A stretch of DNA of 20,427 nt from Haplosporangium gracile (lineage: Eukaryota; Mortierellomycota; Mortierellomycetes; Mortierellales; Mortierellaceae): positions 1-20,427 of the forward strand of contig JAAAUF010000760.1 of assembly GCA_015499985.1 (NCBI GenBank), read 5' to 3'. Position numbers and translations under genes: made by a program. Below, piece by piece: positions 10,401-19,107 of this stretch. Below the pieces are notes generated by a model that saw only the letters and a list, made by a program, of their open reading frames with translations, was not told where the DNA came from and did no database searches. Positions within the stretch are counted from its first letter, which is position 1, and every line of letters starts with the position of its first letter.

Positions 10401-10893
10401 AATGTTCATCTGTTGTGTGTCGTTGTTATATTCTTGCTGTTGTTCGGTGTTGTGAGTCGGGAAAGTCGGCTGTTGCTGTTGCTTGGCGCACAAAAATGAA
10501 AAATAATTCAAATTGAACCGGACACAGCACACAACCATTGACACACACACACAACCATTGACACACACACACACACTTACACACACACACACACTTACAC
10601 ACACAGAAAACAAAAGCACGCCTCTGTAGACAAAGAACGTTTCAACGACTACAAAAAAGTGACTTACTGAGAGCAATAGTACTTCCGGCAAGCTGACTGG
10701 CAATATAAAGATAGAGTCCGATATGCCACATGGGCCTCCCACACTCGTTGCGTTGCCGTTCTGTTGATAATGCGCTGTTGCGGACGTGATCGAGTTTGAG
10801 CAGGTTGAGTCCTGCGGCGTTCATAACCGAGGCGATCAGCGAGACCGCAAATCCGATAACAAAGTCGAGGAAAGCGCTACTCGTTACCGTCAT
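7432..10893 (-). CDS. NIPA-type (DUF803) magnesium-transporter-like membrane protein with long C-terminal tail, three exons
   Basis: Exons 10893-10668, 10106-9472 and 9351-7432 join in frame to 926 codons plus TAA. The joins give IAL-NFLKTQWVAPLG and FTAILQ-VYCLNTGLKLYDS, both typical of the NIPA family. Nine hydrophobic segments are visible at about residues 8-28, 53-77, 82-103, 110-129, 150-179, 231-255, 268-287, 301-323 and 332-351, matching the nine-helix NIPA layout. NIPA proteins are linked to Mg2+ transport at plasma and endosomal membranes; the substrate here is inferred from family only. After residue ~352 comes a ~575-residue Ser/Thr/Asn/Gln-rich, probably disordered tail with basic patches (KKSKKMVSLKKKKLARR), far longer than in animal NIPAs (~330-400 aa in total). 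The ATG at 10893 has A at -3 and begins just before the first helix. Confidence 0.85.
9352..9471 (-). other. intron 2 of the NIPA-like gene
   Basis: A 120-bp intron with donor GTAAGA at 9471 and acceptor GATTAG ending at 9352. It lies between complete codons and splits membrane segment 7 from the following YCLN motif. Unspliced reading ends in a stop soon after the donor. Confidence 0.88.
10107..10667 (-). other. intron 1 of the NIPA-like gene (long, repeat-bearing)
   Basis: A 561-bp intron with donor GTAAGT at 10667 and acceptor AAATAG ending at 10107. Splicing makes the Asn codon A|AT and joins helix 2 smoothly (STIAL-NFLKTQW). It is about five times longer than the other introns in the window and contains a compound TG/AC repeat (10529-10606) close to its donor. 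An imperfect ~45-bp duplication also appears (10281-10323 against 10358-10409). Confidence 0.85.
10529..10606. repeat. compound AC/TG microsatellite with 20-bp and 18-bp higher-order units
   Basis: Two perfect 20-bp copies of ACAACCATTGACACACACAC lie at 10531-10550 and 10551-10570. They are followed by an 18-bp unit (ACACTTAC plus ACs) at 10573-10590 and a partial copy from 10591. On the gene's sense (minus) strand this is a GT run interrupted by TAAGTG. Confidence 0.9.
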
Positions 10894-13106
10894 GGTCGTG
10901 TCCTTTTGTCAGAGGGTAGTTGTTATTGTTGTGGGTATCGTACAAAATGCTGGCGGGTAAGGTGGTTGAGTAAGAAGAAGAGGAGGAGACTTTTGGCCGA
11001 GGTGAACAAGCCGAGTCGGTGGGGAGTGGAAGTTGGACGGAGAAGTGTAAGAAAAAAAGATGACTTCTGTTTGCAGGTTCACACTTGGTTTGTTGTCGTT
11101 GTCGTTGTCCTTGCTTATGTTGTTGGTGACCAGGTCGGTGTGTTCTTGGAAACAGGTAAGAGCACTTGTTGCTATGTAGAAGGATGAGGAATGGGGAGGA
11201 TGTAAAAGTGGACGATTGGAAAGCAACGCCAACAAAAAAAAAAGGAAACAAAAGGGAAGCAAGGAAGAGTAAGAGTGGCTAGTGTGGTATTTCAATGAAG
11301 ACTGGGTGTTAAAATCACAAAAGGGAAAAGTGACAAGGGAAAGTGTACAAGGTGTATATGAGCGAGCGTATGCAACGGTTTGGATGGCAACAAGGTGCGG
11401 ATGAGTGGAGCAGAGTAGAGTAGAGTACAAGGTGAGAGAGAGAGAGACAGAGAGAGGGGCGACAGGAATGGGGCGTCAAGGAGAAGAAGAACAAAAAGAA
11501 GAAGAAGGGGAGAGAGTAAGTATGGATCAAGAAAGAGGAAGACGGGTAAATACAAGAAAAGCGTGAGGGGTGATGAATGAAATGAAAAGAGAAGAATAAA
11601 GAAGAGAAGGAAGTAGAAAAGGGATGATGAAGAAGCAGAGACGAAAGTAAAAAGAAAGGCGTATGGTCAGGGCAGACTTGTGTGTGTGTCCCCTCTGTCA
11701 ATGATAGGCTAAATTGATTAATGAATTAAAATCGACAGAAGTGTGTGGAGTGAGGGTCACACAAGGGGGGGAAAGGGAAGAGGGACCCAGAGTAATCGCA
11801 CTCACACCCACTCACTCGACCATTCGATTCCTTCTTGTTGTTTGTTGCCCTCATTGATGGCGCAAGAGATAAAAAAAAAAAAGCGTACTCACAGTACGGC
11901 ACACAACTGCCTCTTCCTTTATGTCTTCTTTTGCTTCTTCTTTTCTTCTTCCCGCTGAACAAAAAAAAACCAGCCAGGCTGTATCCTATCCCATGAAAGC
12001 AAGGGGACATGGGTCCCCGATGCATGGTTATCCCTATCCAGTAACCAATCCGCTTGTTGCTTCCCTATGTCTACTTCTTCCCAATACTCAATGCTCACAT
12101 ACACAGACGCACATCGTGGCTCAATTGTTTTTTTCTTCTTTCCTTCCAGACAGACTGGGAAGGGGAACCACCACTGTGCTCACCCGTACGTGGCAACACC
12201 ACTTGACATGACTCCCATTCGCCTTCTTTCCTTCAAGGACCGTCGCGGGAAGAAATTAAAAGCAAGCAGGAATAGAAAAACAGACGAACTTTAATCGAGC
12301 GCAGAATCAATAGGCCTAAATTAAAACGCCCTCCGTGTCCCTGGATGAATATTCATTCGGAGATCCTTCTTTCACCATGCAAAAATCAATTGTCTGGCTT
12401 TGAGCTACGAAAGTCACGAAGGAGGAAGGAGAGAAGGGTACATCCACGCTTCAATCCTCGAACTTCTTTCCGAAGAAGAAAAAAAAACCCCCCCACACAA
12501 GACAAAAGACAAACAGGCTTTCAGTCTATGTTTCCACACAAACAAAACCTATTTTCTATAATTCTTCAACATTTTTGTCAATCCTTCTTTTTTACCCTGC
12601 CTTCCCCTCTCCTTTCACATTTTTTTTTTCTACAATGACAAATGCCTCAGTCTCCCATTTTTTTTTTTCAATCATTAGCTTTGCTTTGCTCCTGTATGCG
12701 CTTGACCCCTGGCTGACCTGATATCAATACCACCAACTTCCTCACAACGCCCAAGCATTGCTCTCTTTGCACTGTCCTGTCTCGCCCCCGCCTTTTGCAC
12801 GGCGATTATCACATCTAATGCTGAAAATAACATTGTGAGCACTCCTCTCTCTATTTTCCAATTTCATAAATAAAAAAAAAAAAAAATGAATCATGACAGG
12901 CACGCAGGCAGATCTTGTTCTGTTATCATTTTGTTGTCTGTGCGGTGTTGTGTCAATAGGGGAAGCAGGGAGCGAATAAGAGAGCAAGCGAGAAGAGGAA
13001 CAGGAACGCAACATATAAAATGACATCCATAACATACCTTCCTTCCCTTCTGATAAATCTTTAATTACTTTAGGTATCAGGGGTGACTCTAGTGACCGAA
13101 GTAGTC
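10894..13106. other. 2.2-kb intergenic region, no supported gene
   Basis: From the NIPA-like start to about 11690 the plus strand is purine-rich, so the NIPA sense strand is CT-rich; this is probably its promoter and 5' leader. The rest is mixed, with homopolymer A/T runs (11871-11882, 12660-12669, 12873-12886) and the 3' flank of the F-box gene that ends at 13107. Several open frames (10909-11430, 11315-11701, 12345-12638, 12742-13155) are low-complexity or extensions of neighbouring sequence and show no domain. No tRNA box A/B pair or rRNA was found. Confidence 0.5.
10980..11690 (-). promoter_or_regulatory. CT-rich promoter/5' leader of the NIPA-like gene
   Basis: On the minus strand this block is dominated by C and T with TCTC and CCTT runs (for example 11410-11460 and 11560-11660), mirroring the leader before the Kre6-like gene. 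Its position upstream of the NIPA-like ATG suggests promoter or 5' UTR. No transcription start or factor site can be fixed. Confidence 0.4.
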
Positions 13107-14897
13107 CTAGTGGTAAAAGGAAGACCCAATGCCATGAGGATGAGCAGCCATCCACGCATTCACATTAGCCTTAAACTCCTTCCCTTCGTCTCGATGAACA
13201 GACCACCCTCTCTCCGTCCTCAAACCCCTAATCTTCTCCAGCTTGGGCCAGTTCCTATGCATCCACTGCAACTCCTCCACTCCAATATTATGAGCCGTCC
13301 TCCTCACATCCAACACCCTCAGTTCCTTCAACCCCTCCAACATGTCCAGCCCACTCACCAAAGAAAGCTCCAATGACAGGTAGTTGAATGCGTGGATACC
13401 GTAGTCCAACAATGCCTCCTCGAACGTTATCGGGTCCATCGACGACCACGACAGGTCGATGTTGCAGTAGGCGAGCACATCTGGATGGAAATCAAGCTTC
13501 CCTAGGACCAACTCCTTCAAACCCGTCATCCTACTCAGCTGCATATAGATCCATCTCTGAACCTCGAACCTCAGTCCCACACCCAGTCCTTCCTGTGAGA
13601 ACATCAAGTCCCCTCCACTCAACCGACGCACCACATCCGGTCTCGGAACACGTTGAATCGACAGCTGGAGGTATTCCATCGACGGACCCAGCACCCACGA
13701 CCGATTCCGTTGTCCATCTACATATTCCTGGTAGGCGTCATACGCATCCACAATGAACTCCTTCGTAGACTTTCTCACCTGGCCATCGCCAGCTCCCTCC
13801 AATCGCCTTAGCTCTTTTGCGCCACTCAACAGGTCCAAAACCTCGTTCCGTAGAAGGGACCCCGCATTCTCAATCCTGAGCACTTCCAATGTCTCAGCAC
13901 TGGTCTCCAACACTGCCGCCAATGCCAACGACCCAAACGCAGGCATACTGGGCAGCCTCAGTTCTTTCCACCCTAAAGTCGTGGTTCGAAGCAACTCTAT
14001 AATAGGTGCCTCGGTATCGTTGTTGCAACTGGTCCATTCCAAACAATCCAGTTCAGGACATGCCATTCGGAGGAGCATGGGCAAACTCGCCAAGGTCTGG
14101 AAATCCAGACGGTCGAGTCGAACCCTCTTCACATTAGGACACCGAACCAAGAACGACAATCGGAGGGGGTCGCTGTAGTTGCCCTTGACACCGCCGCCAG
14201 TAATCACAATCTCCCTCATAGAATGAAACCGCTCCTGGGCCAAGTGGAGTTGGGCCAGCTCTTTGAAACAAAGGAGGAACTGCTTGACGAGAATACGGCT
14301 GGCGATGGGTTCAAAGGCGGGGGGAGCGATGAACGTTTCTCGTGGGGATGCATCAAAGAATGAGAGTTCGAGCCTTTCGAGGTGGGCGGTAGGAAATGCC
14401 GCAATAAGATATGAATAACTGCTGTCGTCGTCCTTATAGCGGAAACATCCCCTGTCCAGACTCAACGACCGCAGTTCAGGGTTGTTGTTTAGGATCTTAA
14501 TTACCGAGGAGACAGTGCTTTTGGGAACTTCCGCCTTCGTTTCACCTTTACTGTCGGTGGACAGCGAACTGAAGCGATGGTCCTTAAGGCGGATGGTCAA
14601 GGATACGAGGTCGGTGATAACAGGTTGACCGGTCGCAAGGAAGAATACGGAGTCAAGGTATGTCGTCTCGAATTCTCGGATGTGGTGCCTGTTGCGGGCG
14701 AGTGCAGTACGACCCTGTGTGGTTTTGAGACACTTGTTGGTGGTTTCGTTGACGACGCGTAGAATTCGCCAGAGGGGCGGGGTGAAGAGGGTGTTCCAGG
14801 CCTGGGATACGAGGACGCAGGATGCATAGTCTCGTTGAGTGAGGTGCGGGATGATAAGGTCGATGACCTCTTGGGGAAGAGAGGAGAAGGCCGCCAT
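13107..14897 (-). CDS. F-box/leucine-rich protein, intact copy 1
   Basis: A single exon of 596 codons ending in TAG. The chosen ATG (14897) starts directly before an F-box (about residues 5-44: SLPQEVIDLIIPHL...DYASC...SQAWNTLF...PLWR). The open frame runs 59 codons further upstream, but that stretch is CT-rich leader without family resemblance. The rest shows irregular leucine-rich segments (LRSLSLD, LERLELSF, REIVITGG, WKELRLPSM, LEVLRIEN, MEYLQLSI, LKELVLG, LKELRVLDVRR), consistent with a curved LRR-like domain. The end carries the array's shared tail WMAAHPHGIGSSFYH. F-box proteins usually bind Skp1 and bring substrates to SCF ubiquitin ligases; the substrate here is unknown. It is the first of four tandem paralogues, 263 bp from the next. 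Confidence 0.85.
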   Translation of the reverse strand: MAAFSSLPQEVIDLIIPHLTQRDYASCVLVSQAWNTLFTPPLWRILRVVNETTNKCLKTTQGRTALARNRHHIREFETTYLDSVFFLATGQPVITDLVSLTIRLKDHRFSSLSTDSKGETKAEVPKSTVSSVIKILNNNPELRSLSLDRGCFRYKDDDSSYSYLIAAFPTAHLERLELSFFDASPRETFIAPPAFEPIASRILVKQFLLCFKELAQLHLAQERFHSMREIVITGGGVKGNYSDPLRLSFLVRCPNVKRVRLDRLDFQTLASLPMLLRMACPELDCLEWTSCNNDTEAPIIELLRTTTLGWKELRLPSMPAFGSLALAAVLETSAETLEVLRIENAGSLLRNEVLDLLSGAKELRRLEGAGDGQVRKSTKEFIVDAYDAYQEYVDGQRNRSWVLGPSMEYLQLSIQRVPRPDVVRRLSGGDLMFSQEGLGVGLRFEVQRWIYMQLSRMTGLKELVLGKLDFHPDVLAYCNIDLSWSSMDPITFEEALLDYGIHAFNYLSLELSLVSGLDMLEGLKELRVLDVRRTAHNIGVEELQWMHRNWPKLEKIRGLRTERGWSVHRDEGKEFKANVNAWMAAHPHGIGSSFYH

Positions 14898-15160
14898 TCC
14901 TGGTGAGAGATGGGAGTGAATGGAAGTGTTGTTGAAGGCGAATGGGCGAGAGGGGATGAACTTGACAGAATGAAAAGGTGGCAAAGGCCGTCCGTCACGA
15001 GAAGAGAAAAAGGTAAAAAACCACACGTCCAATGAAGTCATCTGTCCCTTGTTCCTGATGCATTTTACACACAATTTTTTTTTTTTTTAAAAAAACCACC
15101 TACAACGTTATTTTGATTTGAATTCTTAGCTGCGGTTGATGTTTGGCTTTGCTTATAAAG

Positions 15161-16915
15161 TTATGAATAAAAAGAAGACTCAATGCCATGGGGGTGAGCA
15201 GCCATCCATGCATCAACAGCAACGTTGAATGCAGGTGCATCCGCGGACTGGGCAGACCATCCTCGCGGCGATTTCAGACCCCTGATCGTCTCCAGTTTGG
15301 GCCAGTTCTTGTGCATCCACTGCTCGTCAACTCCGATATTGTGGGCAGTCATCCGGACATCCAGCAACCTAAGTTCTTCTAAGCCTACCAGCAATTCTAG
15401 TCCACTCTTCAGCGAACACTCCAGAGAAAATTAATTGAACATATAACCATGATTCTCTACAGTCGCCTCCTCCAACGCAGCATAGTCCATCGACGACTCT
15501 GCATTGTATTCGGCGAGAGTCGCTGCACTAAATTCGGCAATGCCCATGATGAGTTCTTGAAGTCCGGCCATCTTGCTTAACTGCGTTTAGATCCGTCGTT
15601 GAACATCGAATCTCAGAGGTAGATGCGACTCTTTCTGTTCCATAAGGAGATCCTGTCCACTCAGTCGGTGTAACACGTCCAGTCGCGGGACATGCTCAAT
15701 GTGAAGTTGGAGATACTCCACCGATGGACCCAGTACCCAAGATCGATCCCTCGCTCCCTTGACATGTTCCAGGTATGCGTCATAGGCATACACTCCGAGC
15801 CCGTTTGTGCACTCTGTTCTCTGTCCGTTAGCAATGCTTCCCTACCGCCGCAACTTCCTGGCAGCACAACAGATCCAAGGTCTCCCTTCGAGTAAGATCC
15901 TATGCGCTATCGATCCGGAGCACCTACAGCGTCTCGATATTCTCCTGCACCGCCACCAAAGCCCGAGAACCGAAATGAACCATTTCCGGCAGTCGCAAGA
16001 TCCTCCAACCCAACGTCGTGGCTCGTATCAGTTCAACGACCTGTTCCTCATTAGGTTGTCCCACCACACCCTTGTCATCGTTGGTCCATTCTAGGGAGAT
16101 CACCTTGGGGCACGCAAACTTGAGGAACAAAAATAATGCCTTTGCAGCCAAGCGGTCCAGATGACGGACTCGAACGGTTTCGATATTGGGGTACCGGGGC
16201 AAGAAGGCCATTCAGTTGAAGTGTATGGAGTACAGTCTGCAGATAATCGAAATCTCCTTCAAGGCAACGAGCGGCTCCCTGAGCCCGGAAGTAGCTAACA
16301 AGCTCTGCAAAAAAGACTGGGTTCGTCCTCGCCAATATTTTGATTGTTACGTTACAGAACAGGCGGCGTACGGATGGCGTAACAAAAGAAAGCTCTAGTT
16401 TCTCGAGAGTGGTAGGAAAGAGCTCAATAATATCCAAGAAACTATCCATCCCGTTCAAATATTGATAACAACCTTCGTCCAGATTCAAAAATCGTAGACC
16501 TGGATTACATTCCAGAATCATGGATACATTCTCTATGCATCTAGGGGCCTCTATGGCCTTCCTGTCATTGGTGACGCAGATGGCGGAGAGGCGGTCCTTG
16601 AGGTGGAGAGTCAGGGATCGGAGCCCGGTGATGGTTTGGTGACAGGAGAGAATAAAATACATAACCACGGGGTCTGTGGTTTCGACGGTGCGAATGAAAT
16701 GGCTGTTGCGCACGAGGGCACCATAGGCCTCCTCGTTGTTAAAGCAGCTAAACATAGTTCTGTCGTCGACAAGACGCAAGACTTGCCAGAGGGAAGGTGT
16801 AAAAGAGTGCGGACCATTCCTAGTTGATCCTGATGCAGGATGTGTAGTCCCTCTGGGAGATATGGGGGATGATGACGTCGATGATCTCCCGAGGCAGTGA
16901 CGAGAAGCTTGCCAT
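15161..16915 (-). pseudogene. F-box/leucine-rich pseudogene (copy 2), heavily decayed
   Basis: Collinear over its whole length with the intact neighbours, from MASFSSLPREIIDVIIPH at 16915 to MAAHPHGIESSFYS and TAA at 15161, but in changing frames. In-frame stops: TAG at 16822-16820 (in place of the Gln of S-Q-A-W), TGA at 16214-16212, TAG at 15926-15924 (ETL-stop-VLRI, where neighbours have Glu), TAG at 15902-15900, TAG at 15844-15842, TAA at 15589-15587 (Tyr of WIYTQL) and TAA at 15433-15431 (Tyr of NYLSLE). Frameshifts: an extra T in the run at 16804-16801, one near 16280-16292, and one near 15862-15866 in the LLC-ARKLRR block. One codon is also missing in the VEELQWMH block (here VDEQWMH). 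Seven stops and three frameshifts over ~585 codons rule out a working full-length protein. The homologous frame is easily followed, so decay is moderate in age. Confidence 0.9.
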
Positions 16916-17060
16916 TCCTGAAGGAAAAAAAAATGGAGGGGGGATACTAAACGAAAGAGAAAGAGAAAAGGTGAATGGATGTCGAGAGCCACAAAAAGAG
17001 ATCTCAACTAGAATATAGCTTTTGGAAAATGACTTGAAAAAGCAGAAAATGCACGTTCGA

Positions 17061-17066
17061 TTTATT
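17061..17066 (-). terminator. AATAAA polyadenylation signal of F-box copy 3
   Basis: AATAAA on the minus strand, about 22 bases after the TGA stop at 17091-17089. Called by motif and position. Confidence 0.5.
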
Positions 17067-17088
17067 TCACCATTGATATATCTTTGGT

Positions 17089-18891
17089 TCATGAGTAGTA
17101 AGAAGACCCGATGCCGTGTGGGTGAGCAGCCATCCATTCTTCAACAGCAGCCTTAGCAGCTGGTCCCTCCGCATCGTTCACAGACCATCTCCGATCCGAC
17201 TCCAAGCCCTTAATGCTCTCCAGCTTGGGCCAGTTCCTATACATCCACTCCAGCTCTGCAACTCCAATATAATGCGCCGTCTTCCTCACATCCAGCATCC
17301 TCAGCTCCTTCATCCCCGCCAGCAGGTCCAACCCGCTCTCCAGCGAAAACTCCAGCGACAAGTAGTTGAACGCATCCACTTGCTTTTCCATCATTGCATC
17401 CTCCATCTCCGCCAAACTCATTGACGAATTGACGTTGCAAAATTTCATCGTCTTTAAACTGAGGTCTTGCAGTCCAAGAATAAGCTCTTGAAGTCCTGTC
17501 ATCCTGTTGAGTTGGGTGTAGATCCACCGTTGGACATCGAACCTTAGAGCTGGATCTAATCCTGTCTGCTGAAACATGAGTTCACCTCCGTTCTGTCGGT
17601 ACAACACATCTGGCCGCGGGACGCCCTCGATTCGAAGTTGAAGATGCTCCATCGATGGACCCAGGACCCAGGATCGATCCAAGCCGCCCTCGATATGTTC
17701 CAAGTAGGCTGCCTGCGCATGCACCGTCACCTCCGAGGTGAACCTTTTCCGCTGTCGATCCACGATCCCCTCCAAACGTCTCAGTTTCCTGGCGGAGCAC
17801 AACAGATCCACAAATACATTCTGCTGAAGTTCGTCCGAACTCTCAAACCGAAACACCTCCAACGTCTCGACATTCTCCATCACCGCTTCAAGCGCAGAAA
17901 CGCCAAACTCGGGCATATCCGGCAGTCGCAGCTCTTTCCACCCTTGCTTAGTTAATCGTATCAGACCTACAATGGAATCTTCTGAATCAAAGACGCTCTT
18001 CCTCCATTCGAGGTTGACCAGCTTGTGGCATGCAAAGATGACGAACGCAGGTATGGCCTCGAGAGCCTTGCCATCCAGACGGTGAAGTCGAAGCGTCTCC
18101 ATATTGGGGCACCGGAACAGGAAAAATAGACGGTTGGGGTCTATAAAGTTCTGACTTCCTCCGGTAATGACGACCTCCTTTAAGGCGAAAAAAGGATCAT
18201 GCTTGGCCAGGTAGTCATGCTTCACCTTCTGGATATCGAGATCCTTGTCATTGGCACTGTTAATTTCACTGTTGTAAGGGATTGACTGAAGGAACGAAAG
18301 CTCGAGTTTCTCCAGTTTGGCGGTAGGCATGGCCACAACAAGATCCGGAAAACCCTCCCTTCCATCCTTGTAACGGAAACAGCCTACATCCAGGCTCAGG
18401 TACTGCAGGTTCGAGTTGAAACGCAGGAGTCGAAGCACATCATTGGCACAACGAAGAATATCAATTGTCTCTTTGGTGTCGTCGTCGGTGAACATGGGCG
18501 GTCGGAGGACAAGCTCGTCTCCAATGACGAGCTCGGTGACAGTGGAGACTGGGTGATCCTTGAGACGGATGGTTAGCGACTGGAGATTGAAGCAGGGTGG
18601 CGTGAAAGTGCAGAGGCAGTAGACAAATGCTGGGTCTGTGGTTTCGACGGTACGAAAGTGGATAGCGTTGCGAGCGAGAGCACGGCGGGCTTCTCTTGTT
18701 TTGAAGCGTTCGTTTATGGTTTCTTCGACGACGCGGATGTCTCGCCAGAGAAGGGGAGTGAAGAGAGTGTACCACGCATGAGAGACACTGACGCAGGATG
18801 CATAGTCCTTTGGGTTGACGAGGGGAAGGATGAGGTCAATGAGCTCTTGAGGGAGGGAGGTGAGGGAGATGAGGGAGGTGAGGGATGGCAT
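17089..18891 (-). CDS. F-box/leucine-rich protein, intact copy 3
   Basis: A single exon of 600 codons ending in TGA. The ATG at 18891 precedes the F-box (about residues 12-50: SLPQELIDLILPLV...DYASC...SHAWYTLF...LLWR). The frame is open for 69 more codons upstream through CT-rich leader, not taken as coding. Leucine-rich segments follow in the same order as copy 1: LQYLSLDVGCFRYKD, LEKLELSFL, LKEVVITGG, ETLRLHRLDG, WKELRLPDMPEFG, ETLEVFRFES, RSWVLGPSMEHLQL, RWIYTQLNRMTGLQELILG, FNYLSLEFSLESGLD, RMLDVRKTAH, and the tail WMAAHPHGIGSSYYS. The likely role is an SCF substrate adaptor; the target is unknown. It sits between two pseudogenes and differs from copy 1 throughout, so the duplication is not recent. 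Confidence 0.86.
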   Translation of the reverse strand: MPSLTSLISLTSLPQELIDLILPLVNPKDYASCVSVSHAWYTLFTPLLWRDIRVVEETINERFKTREARRALARNAIHFRTVETTDPAFVYCLCTFTPPCFNLQSLTIRLKDHPVSTVTELVIGDELVLRPPMFTDDDTKETIDILRCANDVLRLLRFNSNLQYLSLDVGCFRYKDGREGFPDLVVAMPTAKLEKLELSFLQSIPYNSEINSANDKDLDIQKVKHDYLAKHDPFFALKEVVITGGSQNFIDPNRLFFLFRCPNMETLRLHRLDGKALEAIPAFVIFACHKLVNLEWRKSVFDSEDSIVGLIRLTKQGWKELRLPDMPEFGVSALEAVMENVETLEVFRFESSDELQQNVFVDLLCSARKLRRLEGIVDRQRKRFTSEVTVHAQAAYLEHIEGGLDRSWVLGPSMEHLQLRIEGVPRPDVLYRQNGGELMFQQTGLDPALRFDVQRWIYTQLNRMTGLQELILGLQDLSLKTMKFCNVNSSMSLAEMEDAMMEKQVDAFNYLSLEFSLESGLDLLAGMKELRMLDVRKTAHYIGVAELEWMYRNWPKLESIKGLESDRRWSVNDAEGPAAKAAVEEWMAAHPHGIGSSYYS

Positions 18892-19107
18892 TGTAGATGA
18901 AAAGAAGAGTGAATGCGTGCTGTGAGAGTTGGTAACAACTGAGAAAAGTGAGAGGGATGGAGGAGTGAAAGAGAGCGTGGAAGGGAAAGGAGAAGAAAGA
19001 AAAAGGCAGGAGTGACGGGAGTGGGAAAATAAACATGTCGAAGAGGAAGAAGGTTCCAGCACTCGAATTATTTTTGAAAGGTAAACTTTTACAAACATAG
19101 TTTAAGT

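Noticed and set aside
10529..10606. Regular repeats that could suggest a CRISPR-like array
   Set aside because: Units are simple AC repeats of 18-20 bp without unique spacers, in a eukaryotic intron.
10107..10742. Minus-strand open frame of 211 codons with Cys/Val repeats
   Set aside because: It is the NIPA intron read in another frame; the Cys-Val run is only the TG microsatellite.
12345..12638. Plus-strand open frame of 97 codons, basic then hydrophobic
   Set aside because: Composition follows local AG-rich then T-rich tracts; no start context, intron or family support.
13980..14000. GGTTCGAAGC resembling a tRNA B box
   Set aside because: It lies within F-box coding sequence and no A box or cloverleaf accompanies it.
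13083..14178. Plus-strand open frames opposite the F-box genes (also 17116-17424, 17638-17955, 19459-19998)
   Set aside because: They are antisense shadows of the minus-strand F-box coding frames and show no independent features.
14898..15074. 59-codon N-terminal extension of F-box copy 1 (similar 69-codon extension at 18892-19098)
   Set aside because: The extensions are translations of CT-rich leader, dissimilar between paralogues, while similarity begins exactly at the Met before the F-box.
15161..16915. Copy 2 as a multi-intron functional gene
   Set aside because: The stops and frame changes fall inside conserved blocks, with homologous codons on both sides and no room for introns.
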